64,000 nucleotides of DNA from Leptodontidium sp. MPI-SDFR-AT-0119 (Eukaryota; Ascomycota; Leotiomycetes; Helotiales; Leptodontidiaceae): contig JAHLEZ010000002.1 in assembly GCA_020726505.1 (NCBI GenBank), positions 1,488,001-1,552,000 on the forward strand, written 5' to 3'. Shown here piece after piece: positions 1 through 11,076 of this stretch; the first letter of the stretch is position 1, and every line of letters begins with the position of its first letter. Below the pieces are notes generated by a model. That model worked only from the letters and a program-made list of their open reading frames with translations, ran no database searches and was not told the DNA's origin. Both the position numbers and the translations under genes were made by a program.

Positions 1-1529
1 AAGCTGGATCGCAGGAGTTTGCATCACTCGTTGCTTGATGGCCACGCTCTCAGGGTCTGTCTCCAGATGTCGGTCTCGGTCCGCCTGCAAAAAGTCAAAA
101 AAAGCGTTGCCCGCAGTCCAATCAAATGTTCGGTCACCACAGTGAACAAGAACATTCTTCGCGAGCTGGATCTCCTGGATGATCCAAGTTCGCACCCAGT
201 AGTCTCGACGGAAGAGGTAGTCCACAGCATGCCATTCCGAAGCTTCGTACTTTCCGTCGCCTTCATATATGTACGAAGAGAACTGACGAGATTTGTGGAA
301 TCGAGACGACTGAAACACGTTCGTGATAAATTCTATTGCTTTCTCGCTGTTGCTGTTGTGCTCTCCAAGCCACACAAGGACTCTTTGAGAATTTTGGTAT
401 ATCTGTCCCATGATGGCAACCTGATGACTCCTCTCCTTGCCATTACTCTGATCGATACACAGGCTGTCGATCCATAAACATCGATACTTTCCAGATCCAC
501 CATTGCGAAGACGCTGGAGGGCTGAATGGAGATTTTTCGTCACGCTGAAACGCTTCCCATTGATCAAGATGATCTGAGGATCCCCTAGACTGTCTCCCCA
601 AGTATAAGACAGGGCTTCATACTTGGTATGATCCTGGGAAGACGCAGGAATCAAGTGGCATCGTATTTCGGGCGTTTGACTTTCCCGTTCAAGCATAACG
701 AGACGAAAATTGGCCCACTCCGGGAGCTGAAAGTAGTTGTAGTTGTCTAGAACAGGGACAGCATTACTCTGCGACGGAAGGGTATTTTGGCTGCTACACT
801 GGTGGCTCACTGAAGGATCGTCTTGATGTTGGGTTACTGTGAAGTTAGATTAACCAGGGGCTCTGATTGAAATATACAACAAGACTTACCTTCCGAAATG
901 TCAAAGTTCGTCAAAAGATTGGACAAGTCTCTTGGAGGTTCTTCTGTAAGCCTCTGGATAAGAAGAACCAGATCCTGCGGCGGAAGCGCTTCAAGACGTG
1001 CCAGCAAACTTGAATCCGCGGCTGTCGCCAGAACAAAGACAATCATTCCAAAATTTCTTCCAAGTCTATAGAACATGGAACCCATAGCTTTCGGGTCACC
1101 ATGCTGAAAGGTCTCCAGGTCGCTCATCATTTGCTCAGCAGTCACCGAACTTGGTTTCTGCAGTGCAGATTTCATGACGGTCTCCAACATCAGCAGATTG
1201 ATGTCGGATTCACTAAGCTCAACATGTCGGATGGCTTCGATAAGCTCCTGACGGACATGACTAGGGTATCGTCCGAAAGCGGTAGAGACGTTAATTGCCT
1301 CGCTGCCGAATATTGAAATCTTGACAGAGGAGCGATCAATCCAACCATCCAACTCCGAAGGCTGTTTATCTTGCGACTCGAAAGTGACGCTCGCGTCATC
1401 GACCTCCCTCTTTTGGAGAGGGGACTCGTGGCCAGGCAGGTCTGCCATATCTAACGCTTGATGGTTTGGATCAAGGAGATGATGAGAATGGGAGGTTGAT
1501 TGCGCCGCAATAATCCTTCGTTCCCCCAT
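1..1529 (-). CDS. HET-domain (heterokaryon incompatibility) protein, 3' end cut by the window edge
   Basis: Read on the minus strand, exon 1 is 1529-890, an intron with GTAAGT..CAG ends is 889-837, and exon 2 runs from 836 past position 1; phase is kept across the join. Exon 2 carries the classic HET signatures: YEALSYTWGD near 630-590, LWIDSLCIDQ near 480-445 and RRDYWVRTWIIQE near 215-170. HET domains act in fungal non-self recognition and can trigger programmed cell death after fusion of unlike hyphae. About 213 residues precede the domain; they are not recognisable and look helical and acidic. The start at 1529 is the first ATG of the open frame; an internal Met (MADLPGHES) is an alternative. 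The C-terminus and any partner domain lie outside the window. Family call is firm, partner specificity unknown. Confidence 0.88.
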
Positions 1530-1935
1530 ATGGCGCTAATCGGAGGTGTGGCTGGGACCTCCAGCGCCTCTCGCTTAGCGACAGCCCTGTAATTAAATGA
1601 CCCTCTTTATCTCGCTTCACGACATAAACATCAACATTGCTGTCGGAATTGTGTCTAAAAAATGCTAGCACTTCTCTGGAGCACGAAGTACTGTTGGGCC
1701 AAAACAATTTCACTCCTTTTTACATGGTGAATTGGATAGACAACCGAGACTTGGTCGCCAAATTGCAGGTCTACCAATATTTCGGTCCCAGAAAACGCTC
1801 ATCAGGGTAGGAATTATCGTCATCAATAATTCTAGACTCACACTCCAGTTAATTGGAACAAAGCCCCCAACCCCGTACCCGAGAAATAATTTCATGTCCC
1901 ACACGCATAATATTTCAAGCATCAATTCAATAGCC

Positions 1936-3348
1936 ATGGCACCCACTTTGTCAAACCTCCGGCGGATCTGGGCCACAGACAGGAAGTCTCAGCCAGGGGG
2001 AAGTCCAATCCTCCAAACAAGAAATGAGAGCGTGGAGATGGTATCGGAGACTGTCAGCACACCGAACAATCCAGAAGACTCAAAGAGAACTCAGCAGCCT
2101 TCGACGCAATTGGGCACCATATCCAACACCGAACATGCCAAGATGAAGACTATGCATTTCTCCAGACCAGACTGGAAAGATCCTGCGACCTTCCTCGGTT
2201 TCCCCCGCGAATTATGGTATTGTATCATCGACGTACTCAGCTATGACGGCATCACCTCATTCGCTCTCTGCAACCGAGAGCTATATGTGAGTCCTATACT
2301 GGCAATGTCACTACGTGTATTACCGGAACGAATATGCCTGATAAAGCAGCCCTTTCAGTACGTCGCACGTCGCAATTTCTTGGAGTTGCTAGAAAGGGAT
2401 ATCTTCGACCAATAATACTGCTTTGGCTGTAATAAAGTACGCAGAGTCAACGCACCGGCAGGGGTTCCAAAACGAGCTTGTGAAAACCCTGATGGTTACA
2501 CCCGGATGGGCGACTGCAAATTCCAGGCTGAAAATGTTGGGGGACTCATGCAACTGACGATGAAGCGTTACCGTCTTCTGCAGGACTACACCGAATGCTT
2601 AGCATCCTTATCTGGAACAGTAAACAAATATGGTCCAAATACCAACGAACAGTGGTCCACTTTGGTAAAAGTCATCGACGGGGGGCTAATCCTCCGCTAC
2701 CAGCACTGGACTCTCTATCAAGATAAAGAGAGGAAATGCACAGTCCGCCACGAACACCACTTCAAGAATGTGGAGTCAAGATTAAAATCACAATATTTTT
2801 CTGGTGTGTTTAGTACACTTAATCCTCAGGACTATGATCCTGTGACTGTTGAGCGTAAAGCTAGACGAACATGTCCTGCTGGGAAGCACTGCTGGTGTGG
2901 TTGGAAATTCAAGAACAAACTCATATCGCGTTCTGAACGTTCGCGTCGAGAGAGACAACTCCGCCCTACTTCCCGCTACATGTATGCACAAATAAGCTAT
3001 TGCCCTACAACCAACACGCGATACAGAGGACAGAATTCAAGCTGGGTTATTGGAAAGACAAAGTTTGGACAGGAAGGCTGGGCATCAGTGATGACGTGCT
3101 GGATGGTTGTTGGGGACTGTGTTCCAGGATCCCCTGAATGGGAAGACGTGAGACACATACCGAATTGTCCTTTATGCACGCCCAGCCATACCCATATGTG
3201 CAACTCGAAGTGCCCATCTGACCGAGAGGAAGAGACATGGGAAATTTTTGAGAGGGAGGACATTTTTGATCCTGTGTCTCTCCTGGCTGATGAGAGTAAG
3301 AGGATGTTGCTGAAGTCTCCTTCCCCTGAGAACGACGCCAGAGCATAG
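1936..3348 (+). pseudogene. F-box-like protein gene interrupted by one in-frame stop codon
   Basis: One frame is open from ATG 1936 (good context GCCATGG; ATG 1894 is an alternative) to the stop at 3346-3348, except for TAA at 2413-2415. Upstream residues about 88-130 (FLGFPRELWYCIIDVL and following) resemble a fungal F-box-like motif, the adaptor of SCF ubiquitin ligases. The frame resumes directly after the stop with YCFGCNKVRRV, which fits the Cys-pair segment that usually follows the LLERD segment in this protein type. The second half has further Cys clusters (CPAGKHCWCGWKF; CPLCTPSHTHMC). With no other frameshift, it looks like a recent nonsense mutation or a readthrough gene. A GTACGT..GTACGCAG intron (about 2358-2443) could remove the stop but would also remove the Cys-pair segment, so I disfavour it. 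Confidence 0.6.
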
Positions 3349-3690
3349 TACTTCAACTATTCGTGGCATGGTGCAATATCTTCTTCGGGTAGTTTAGAGA
3401 TTGCTTCATAGAATCATACCGAACCGATGTTTCATGGCAATCTAGTCATGTACTTTTTGAAAATACCTGCCCACCTTCCCCTCAGCTTTCGCTATTCCTT
3501 TTCCATCGTCGTAGATCGGAGCAACAGTCTCACCTACATTACTCTCTCTTGTGGCAACCCCTTATAAGTTTCGAGAAGTGTGTATGATTAATGATATGAA
3601 ATCAAATTTTTGATCATGAAAACATAACTTCGGCCAACCATCCTGCAATCCTGCAAGAGCCTATGATTTCCCAGAACCTACTGGTGAAAG
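3349..3690. other. Intergenic gap between convergent genes
   Basis: About 340 bases of AT-rich sequence separate the stop of the F-box-like gene from the stop of the GFA gene. The two genes converge here, so this should hold both 3' UTRs. No ORF or repeat of note was seen. Confidence 0.6.
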
Positions 3691-4788
3691 TCACTCAATC
3701 TGCTTCGCTGCTTTCCATCTCTTCAATCCATCACCCAAGCTCGCAATGAGATCTTTGCTGAGAGCCAGTTCCTCAAAACTTACTCTATCAGTCCACCAAT
3801 CAAGCCAACCCTCGACTCGAGCTCCTTCTTCAGGATCAAGCACCCCGACACTTACATCAATCAACTCCGGTCGTTCCTCGCAATGCCAGAAGACCGTAGC
3901 GCCGCAAACTCCACAGAATTCTCTCAATACCCCCTCCGAGCTCTGGTAGCTTTTCAGCGTACCCATGGCAAAATCGAGAGGCGTTCCGTCTTCTTGAAAG
4001 ATATTGCACTTGGGGACAAAAGCCCATGGCTGAATTTCACATCCAGTAGCCAAGCGACATGAAGTACACGCACATGTCCCAGCTAGGTACTTCGTATCGT
4101 TTTGTCGTAGCCACCAAGCCTCGTTCTTCGGATTTTCAGACGAGTGTGAGTGATATGGGGTTATCAAATCTGAGTACGGCGATTGCACTTTCTTCGAAGC
4201 TTCATCTGGTCGAGTGATATAGAACTTCACACCACCACAATGGCACCCTGCCTTTAGTTTGTCGTCCCTGGCCAGTATTTCCTCCTTCTTTGGCATAGTC
4301 ATGAGCGAACCTTCGGGCACAAATTCAACATCTCCCGCGTCGGGACGGGCCCAGCGTTTCAATACCTCTGTCGTCCCATCAGGTCGCTTTATATCCTTGA
4401 ACCAGACGCTAATTCCGCCATCCAGCGTATTATCCACCCATTTGCATCCTGTCCAGTTGATCAAGCCTTCTGTACGATCCCAAAGGCCAGTATTAAGGAC
4501 GCACATCGATTGCCCTCTTTGGATCATCGTGAAAGTGTGTGCGCCACAAATAGAGCAAAAGTGCCGCGCTACCCCTTTCGATGTTTCGTAGGTAGTGGTG
4601 TTGAACTTGGAAGGGTCGAACATTTGGGCTGGTGGAACGAGGAGACTGGACCAGCCACATGAGCCTGAGACTCGTCGGCAGTTATTGCAGAGACACAGAG
4701 CACGGTTCATAGGAAGCTCCGAGTTTGGGAATTCGACTGTGACAGAGAAGCCACGGCAGGCGCAGGTTGAGGTGACGGCGGTGGCCAT
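3691..4788 (-). CDS. Tandem GFA/CENP-V-domain protein (glutathione-dependent formaldehyde-activating enzyme family)
   Basis: Single-exon gene of 365 residues, starting at ATG 4788 (MATAVTSTCACRG); the open frame extends further upstream but without another ATG. It has two copies of the zinc-binding GFA fold. Copy 1 has CAC near residue 8, CLCNNCRR near 34 and FCSICGAHTF near 80. Copy 2 has GCHCGGV near 185, CACTSCRLATG near 245 and FCGVCGATVFW near 305. The CxC, CxxC and CxxCG cysteines needed for the two Zn sites are present in both copies. Founding family members were linked to S-hydroxymethylglutathione formation, but most fungal paralogues have no assigned substrate, so function beyond a cytosolic zinc protein is inference. 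The neighbours give no pathway clue. Confidence 0.82.
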   Translation of the reverse strand: MATAVTSTCACRGFSVTVEFPNSELPMNRALCLCNNCRRVSGSCGWSSLLVPPAQMFDPSKFNTTTYETSKGVARHFCSICGAHTFTMIQRGQSMCVLNTGLWDRTEGLINWTGCKWVDNTLDGGISVWFKDIKRPDGTTEVLKRWARPDAGDVEFVPEGSLMTMPKKEEILARDDKLKAGCHCGGVKFYITRPDEASKKVQSPYSDLITPYHSHSSENPKNEAWWLRQNDTKYLAGTCACTSCRLATGCEIQPWAFVPKCNIFQEDGTPLDFAMGTLKSYQSSEGVLREFCGVCGATVFWHCEERPELIDVSVGVLDPEEGARVEGWLDWWTDRVSFEELALSKDLIASLGDGLKRWKAAKQIE

Positions 4789-6181
4789 GATTGGATTGAT
4801 GATTCGAGTGTTGGGACGAAGAATAGAGATCTGGAAGACAATTGGCGGCCTGATGGTCGATATGCGTAGAGAGTATGGCAACTACCTCAATATGTTTCGA
4901 GATGCTCGCTACTTAACTCATAAACTATGGAAGTTCGACCTACCGTTTTCGAGTCATAGCCAGCAAATAGGCAACAGCGCTATTCTTACCCGGTTTGGTC
5001 TGGGTAAGCACCGGCTACCTATGCTGATTGGAGAATCAGAAAGAACCCCCTACATTATTGAACTGATGTATATCTGAAGACATGAATTCGTGAGTTGACC
5101 TGGAGTGTTGTAGATGGTAATATCGCAGGCGTTGAGGATTGATAGTTGGTTGAAGGTATTTAGAAATGATCAAATCCCTCGGCCACAGCTCCGACACCGG
5201 TGGCCGAGAATCGGGAGCAGCCACTAGCTGCCGCGGCAAGCTTCTCGCGTCGTCGGCTCGGCGTAAGAGTTTTGGTGGGTCTCGGTTGAATCAAACTGCT
5301 GTTGATTTTGACTCCTTTGAAAACAAACACTAGCTTTCCAGGAACAGCCCCACTGCTCGACAATTTCTTCTAATCGTTACCAATAACACAGCCTTTTCAA
5401 ATGTAGCTTCGCTGGTTATCATCATGCCTGCAATCTTCTTCTCATTCTGTTTTCGTGTTTTGCCTATCAGTAAAATCGTCGATGACGTCGCAAGTGCTGC
5501 TAGACGTACGATGCTGATTAACTTCGATAGGCAAGGGTCCCTTATTTTGATCGAATATCTTGTACACTGCAGTTACAGTACGAGGGCTGACATTTGGTAT
5601 GATGATATCTTTCAGCACTGTGGCTATGATGCACTCACCAAGAGCGACCCAGCGTGGATAAGAGTTGAGTGCCGCAGTGGGCATTCTCCTTGATCCTTAA
5701 CGAGGAGCAGGCAACATGAGATTCAGGGCAGTTTCCTCCGGTTGGCCACTCATAACAACACTCCTATGCAGACCATGAGATCTGTGCGTTCCGTCAGATC
5801 CCAGTCGGAACTGAGACATGGCTCTGCTTTCATGGTCAATTGTTTCTGGTTGGTCCATACATTGGGACTCTGCGAGATATCGCCGCCAACGCCAAGACAT
5901 AGCAGCCTCTGAATGGCCGCTCGTCGTAATTCGGTCCGCTTCTAGCACATTTCAAATTCCATCATGAGGATTAAGATATCGTATATTTTTTTTTCGAGGC
6001 TTTTCGTGCAGGGGGCGGATCTGGTGCCGGGCTTTCATATATAAACACCCAGTCCCATGCTGCTGGTAATTTTGGTATCACATCAAAACAAGTTCTTACT
6101 GCTCGTCTACCACTCCGCCGCAGCCTTTCACACATTTTCCTATCTGATCTAGTACTACATTTGTATTGACACCTGACCATC
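4789..6181. other. Intergenic region between divergent genes; no gene supported
   Basis: This 1.4-kb stretch holds the 5' flank of the GFA gene and the promoter of the MFS gene. Open frames of 80-110 codons exist around 5424-5950 on both strands, but none has a recognisable motif, good start context or splice logic. A TATA-like site lies near its right end. Confidence 0.5.
6038..6045 (+). promoter_or_regulatory. TATA-box-like element of the MFS gene
   Basis: The string TATATAAA lies 137 bases before the ATG at 6182, in otherwise mixed sequence. Position and orientation fit a core promoter for the MFS transporter. Assignment rests only on match and distance. Confidence 0.4.
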
Positions 6182-8027
6182 ATGTCGACTCCTACTGAGC
6201 CACCTGAACCTGCGAGTCGATTGTTCCAACCAATTACACACAGTGCAGCATCACCAACACTTACTCGAACACACACCAATGGCTCTCGAACTCGTCGGCC
6301 AAGCACGGCTGGCCCTGGCCTACACCGAGCCGGTTCACACGTCTCTCACAAAGAGACACGAAGAGATCCTGAACTCGATATCAACCTACCGTATCGTACC
6401 ATGACCAATGAGGCCAATCTCGAAGAATACACCAAGGAGGATCCCTCAGGAGAGATCAATGCCGGTGTCAGCACTCCAGATGGCAAGGGCGAATACAAGC
6501 TCGTCACTTTCTTGCCCAACGATCCCGAGAACCCAAAGAATTGGTCCAAAGCGTACAAATGGTACATCACGATGATTGTTGCCCTCACTTGTTTTGTCGT
6601 CGCTTTCGCTTCTTCTGTCGTCACGGCCGATATTGTGGGAGTCCAAGAAGAGTTCAATGTCTCTGAGGAAGTCGCATTGCTCTCTATCACTTTGTTCGTT
6701 GTTGGATTTGGAATTGGTACGTACTCTTACCTGGCTTGTGGCATCCAAAGACATATGAACACGAGTGCTAACTTACTTAGGTCCCATGGCATTCGCTCCC
6801 ATGTCGGAAGTACTTGGTCGAAGAATGATCTACGCCACAACGCTCTTCGTAGCAACTATTTTCATCATTCCCTGCGCCGTCTCAGACAACATCACCACTC
6901 TTCTCGTCTGCAGAGCGATCGATGGAATTGCATTCTCAGCACCAATCACCATCATCGGCGGGACACTTGCTGATCTCTGGAAGACCGAAGAACGAGGTGT
7001 TCCAATGGCCGCCTTCTCAGCAGCACCCTTCATCGGCCCCGCAATCGGTCCTTTGGTGGGTGGTTTTCTCTCAGATGCCGCTGGCTGGAGATGGCTATAC
7101 TGGATCCAACTCATCCTGGCTGGTGTTGTCTGGGTCCTGATATCATTCACCGTCCCAGAAACATACGCTCCAACTATTCTCGCCGCTCGCGCCAAGAAGA
7201 TGCGCGCAGAGACCGGTTCCAACGACCACATCACTGAACAAGATCTCGACCTTCGCCCCTTCAGCGAGCGCCTGTCCATTTTCCTGATCCGGCCCTTTCA
7301 GCTCCTCTTCCTAGAACCAATTGTCCTGCTGTTGTCATTGTACATGTCTGTCCTCTACGGTCTTCTATACATGTTCTTCGTCGCCTTCCCAATCGTCTAC
7401 CAAGAAGGGAAAGGCTATTCCGCCGGCATCACAGGTCTGATGTTCATCCCACTCGCGATCGGAGTCGTCGCATCAGCATGCTGCGCTCCGCTCGTCAACA
7501 AACACTACCTCACCATCTACAACAAACACAACGGCAGCCCACCCGCCGAGGCGCGCCTCATCCCAATGATGATCTCCTGCTGGTGCGTTCCCATCGGTCT
7601 ATTCATCTTCGCCTGGTCATCCTACCCACGCCTCTCCTGGGTCGGTCCCGCGTTCGGCGGTTTCCCCGTCGGATTCGGATTCATCTTCCTCTACAACTCC
7701 GCCAACAACTACCTCGTCGACTCGTACCAGCACCAAGCCGCTTCCGCTCTCGCAGCCAAGACACTCATCCGTTCCCTCTGGGGCGCAGCTACTGTCCTGT
7801 TCACGAAACAGATGTACGACCGTCTCGGGTACCAATGGGCTAGTTCCCTGATCGCATTCATCAGCCTGGCGTGTTGTGCTATTCCGTATGTGTTCTACTT
7901 TTATGGGGCGCAGATTCGAAAGAGAAGCCGTTTCGCGTATAGTGGTGATGATGAGGAGACGGGGGATTCGAGTGGAGGTGTCGAGGAAGATTTGGTGAGG
8001 GCTAGAAGCTATGTTAGCATGCCTTGA
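6182..8027 (+). CDS. MFS drug:H+ antiporter-1 (DHA1) family transporter
   Basis: Two exons, 6182-6716 and 6781-8027; the intron is GTACGT..TTAG and phase is kept, giving 593 residues. A cytosolic N-terminal tail of about 120 residues, rich in Ser/Thr/Pro, precedes [11 protein letters not shown], the usual lead-in to the first membrane helix of fungal DHA1 carriers. [14 protein letters not shown] spans the splice join and is the family's loop 2-3 motif. [16 protein letters not shown] is the antiporter motif C region. [12 protein letters not shown] and later segments supply the remaining helices, for about 12 in all. The protein should export small hydrophobic compounds or fungicides at the plasma membrane; substrate unknown. 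A TATA-like box lies 137 bases upstream. Confidence 0.92.
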
Positions 8028-9492
8028 GGAAGAATTGGAGACGCAGACATGATGGGATGAGAAGGAGGAGATTATGTGTCCTTGATCTGCTGTGTGGGGT
8101 GCTGTGATGCATCGTGTAGCAAGCTTCAAGGCTTGCCGAGCTAAAGGGGAGGATATCGTGGGAGGAATCGAAGGATTGGAATCTCTTTGCGAGAGAATAA
8201 CCAAGGAGATCGATGATTTGGACTGGAATACAGTCGGTCACATCCAGACCGAGTAGATTGGACAACCAAGAAACTAATAGACGGAAACCCGGGGATTGGG
8301 ATAGAATGGGAACGGGAATGGGAATACCAGTGCATAGACAAATAGAGCTGCAGCACCCAGCAAATGACTTTAATAACACCAATACAAGAAAAATAATAAA
8401 ATACGCACGCACCATCTTCAAGTCGTGACGAGTAAACTGCACATGCCCTCGATACTTATAACAACAAGCTGATCATGGACTTTCCGTCAATTCCACCGTT
8501 CATCCCCGTTTTCGTCCTGTACCGTCGCTTTTTCGCGGTAACCTCAACCAAACACTAGAATCGACGGAAAGCAGTGCACATGCGACGTGCAACAAACATT
8601 CAAATTCTAGCTCCTGAGGGGTGTGAGTGGAAGTGGTGGGTTGCTGCGGGGTGGGTGTGTTAACTGCTGCAATCCGCGGTAATCTACTGTAACGACCATT
8701 TTCGTCTGCAATCCTCTCCAAACACTGCCAAACGGTGGTGGAATCTCAAATGCGACGTGCAACAAAACTGACGCTCAAAATTCTAAAGACTGTAAGTGGC
8801 TGGCTGCTGTACCCTGTCATGTGAATTCCAGTAAAGGCTGTATGTAATCTGCCGTAATAGCGATTTTCGCTAGTAACGCCCGTCAAATGCTGGAATAGAC
8901 GGAAAGGCCTCCCAGTGCGATGCGCAACAAAAATCCTGGTGAGACTTGCTGGCTGTTTTCGTTGGATGGTGTGGATGAATGGCTGGTACCTCGCTTCTGT
9001 GCTGTGACATGTTTCTCGACGACAATCCTCGCTAAATGATGTACAGTTACTTCATGGAAAGGGCTGAATCTGCGATGTGCAACTGAGGCGACCTCAGTAC
9101 ATTTACCTAGGCTGTACATCAAAAGGCTAGCACGGTTCAATGTGATAAGAAGTAGGCGTTTGGAAGAAGTCTATTGTTTCATTGAGCCCAGATGAGCGAG
9201 TTCGAACCCCTGCATGCTCATTCATAACCATGGTATTTTTTGCATTTTAGTCATTCCTCTCATATCATCTTTCTTTCATATTACGTCCCTGCGGTGAAGG
9301 GCTGGCCTTGGTCCCAGCATGGCAAGTTGTCGTGACGTGCTTCGCTGAAGCGGCTGTCATAGGTAATGACATCTAAATGTCTAGCCTGCATTCCCTTCCT
9401 AGAACTCCAATTTCTCCCCCAAAATAGTGTTTGACTGATAGGCCTTGCCGAAATTACCCCTGGACTCATTTCGCTCTTGACGTCGATCATTC
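8028..9492. other. Intergenic region between convergent genes, with a decayed tandem array
   Basis: The MFS gene ends at 8027 and the SDS23-type gene ends at 9493 on the other strand. The gap of almost 1.5 kb carries no supported gene. Its middle (about 8500-9095) is a degenerate tandem array described separately. Confidence 0.6.
8500..9095 (+). repeat. Decayed tandem array, about 155-170 bp per unit, four units
   Basis: Four related units end in a core like TGCGACGTGCAACAAA. Core starts are at 8581, 8751, 8916 (TGCGATGCGCAAC) and 9071 (TGCGATGTGCAAC), so spacing is 170, 165 and 155 bases. Before the core, units share CAAACACT-type and GAATNGACGGAAAG segments (clear in units 1 and 3, weaker in 2 and 4) and a GTTTTCG/ATTTTCG segment. 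The units are diverged, so this is an old array. The same core recurs singly at 21.8, 22.2, 57.6 and 60.5 kb. No coding potential was seen. Confidence 0.65.
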
Positions 9493-11076
9493 TCATCTTC
9501 GAAGATCAATGCTGGAATTGCGTGCCGAATCGATACTAGGCCGCACTGAGCTGCTGGAACTGCGTCTTCTCCGTGCTCTCTGATCGTTGGGACTCAATGG
9601 ATTGAGACCAGATTGGCGGGCAAAGAGATTCAGAATATCAGTTAAGGAAATAACACCTGTGAGACGACCTGAAATTCGAGCACCGGGTAGAGCAGCGGCT
9701 GAGACTGCGGGGAATGTCGTAGCGAGATTTGGGGATGCCGGTGTAGATACGGCGGGAGAAGATAGGATTGCGCTCGACATTGAAGGTGTTGTCAATGAAG
9801 GCGTTGGTAGGGGTGTTGCGGAGGGGGATGGAGATGCTACTTCCACGACCCACATTCGATGGGAACGAGTTGCAACTAGCTTGGCGACTGTGTGTGCAAG
9901 TGTCGAGAAAGGAGTGACATGGAAAACTGTGGTCGTGTTAGATAAATCCCTCAATCTGAACTATGCGGTCTGTTTACCTGGGAATGAGTCTTTTCCATCA
10001 CCAATACCACGTTCGCTGAGAATTACCGAGATGAAGTGGATACAGCTCGACTTCAACAATGGCAAACTGCTGCTGTTTGTAAGTAGCTTAACATCCGCCG
10101 TCGAAATATTGCCAACAACATTTAATGCGTTGTCTACAACGGCCACACTTGTGAGTCCTTCGTTACTCATCAATTGCAGAGCATCCGTCAAGGTTCGGTC
10201 GCCACTAGAATCGTCAGCACTGTCACAAATTGCTGTTTCAGACAATCATACTTGATGGAGATAGTTTCCCGAGTTCCCACGCCTAGATCTCTCAAAATCA
10301 CAGGGTACAAGGCGTCGATAGCAGGAAAGCTAGTAGCATTGTCCCATAAGAATCTGACCACTTTTAACTGACTCAAGATGCCAACCACTTCCGTTGTGCC
10401 ATGTTTGCAGACGAGTATTCGGTGTACGCCACTTGCGAAGTGCTCAATTGCCTTGCTCAAATCCTCCGATTCCGACAGGGTTATGAGAGGGCCTTTCTTT
10501 GCCAGTGTTTGTATGTCCCGGACTGGAATCCAGGCTCCTTCTCTGGCTTTCTTGGCTAAGGCGTCAAATGTTTCCAATTGCTCTCCTTCTGGGTTTGCAA
10601 GCCCGACAACAACTAAAAGATAAGCATTGAGGTCACTGTAATCGAAGGTACCGCACGCGCTTGTGCTGTCGGATGTCTCGCGGAGGAGAATAACGTTTGG
10701 GGGTCCGAGTTCAATCAAGAGCTGCCAGAATGTTAGACATGATGTTCCAGATAACGGAATAATTCCCCACCTTCGTAGCCTGTTCAACTCCAGTATCTAA
10801 CTGTGCCCATCTAACTTCTTCCTTATTCACAAGCTCGCCAACGCGTATCTGTCTCCAATCTCTACTAGCAAATCTCGGATCCACGGTCTTCGCAACTGGA
10901 GGATGGTTCAGGAGTTCTTGAACGGCAGATTGAGGGAATGATGGATGTCGCTGGGATCTTGGTGAATGGCGCATGTTATCTGCAAAGCTGGAACGGTGGC
11001 TAATGGTTTGACCGTTATGCGGGGGGCTGGTTGCCCCTCCACGGTCGGGGACAGATGACTGCGCGGGGTCTGTCAT
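9493..11076 (-). CDS. SDS23: SDS23/Moc1-type CBS-domain protein
   Basis: Four exons on the minus strand: 11076-10771, 10721-10252, 10204-9978 and 9926-9493, giving 478 residues. All three introns are 47-51 bp with GT..AG ends and the phase closes at each join. The start is ATG 11076 (MTDPAQSSV); the frame upstream lacks an ATG. Two pairs of CBS motifs follow a Ser-rich N-tail: [16 protein letters not shown], then [10 protein letters not shown] and [19 protein letters not shown], then [16 protein letters not shown], then [18 protein letters not shown]. The order and the Ser/Pro-rich tail match Sds23/Moc1, a conserved cytosolic regulator linked in yeasts to PP2A-type phosphatase control, nutrient response and cell-cycle progression. 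It shares a 1.2-kb divergent promoter with PSE1. Confidence 0.88.

Noticed and set aside
2358..2443. Possible intron removing the stop in the F-box-like gene
   Set aside because: Donor and acceptor exist, but splicing would delete the YCFGC segment that looks like conserved family sequence.
5424..5948. Open frames of 80-90 codons on both strands before the MFS gene
   Set aside because: No recognisable motif, no splice partners and mutual overlap. A gene relic remains possible but unsupported.
9185..9225. GTTCGAACCCC stretch resembling a tRNA B box
   Set aside because: The flanks do not form a T-arm, no A box lies at the right distance and there is no acceptor stem.
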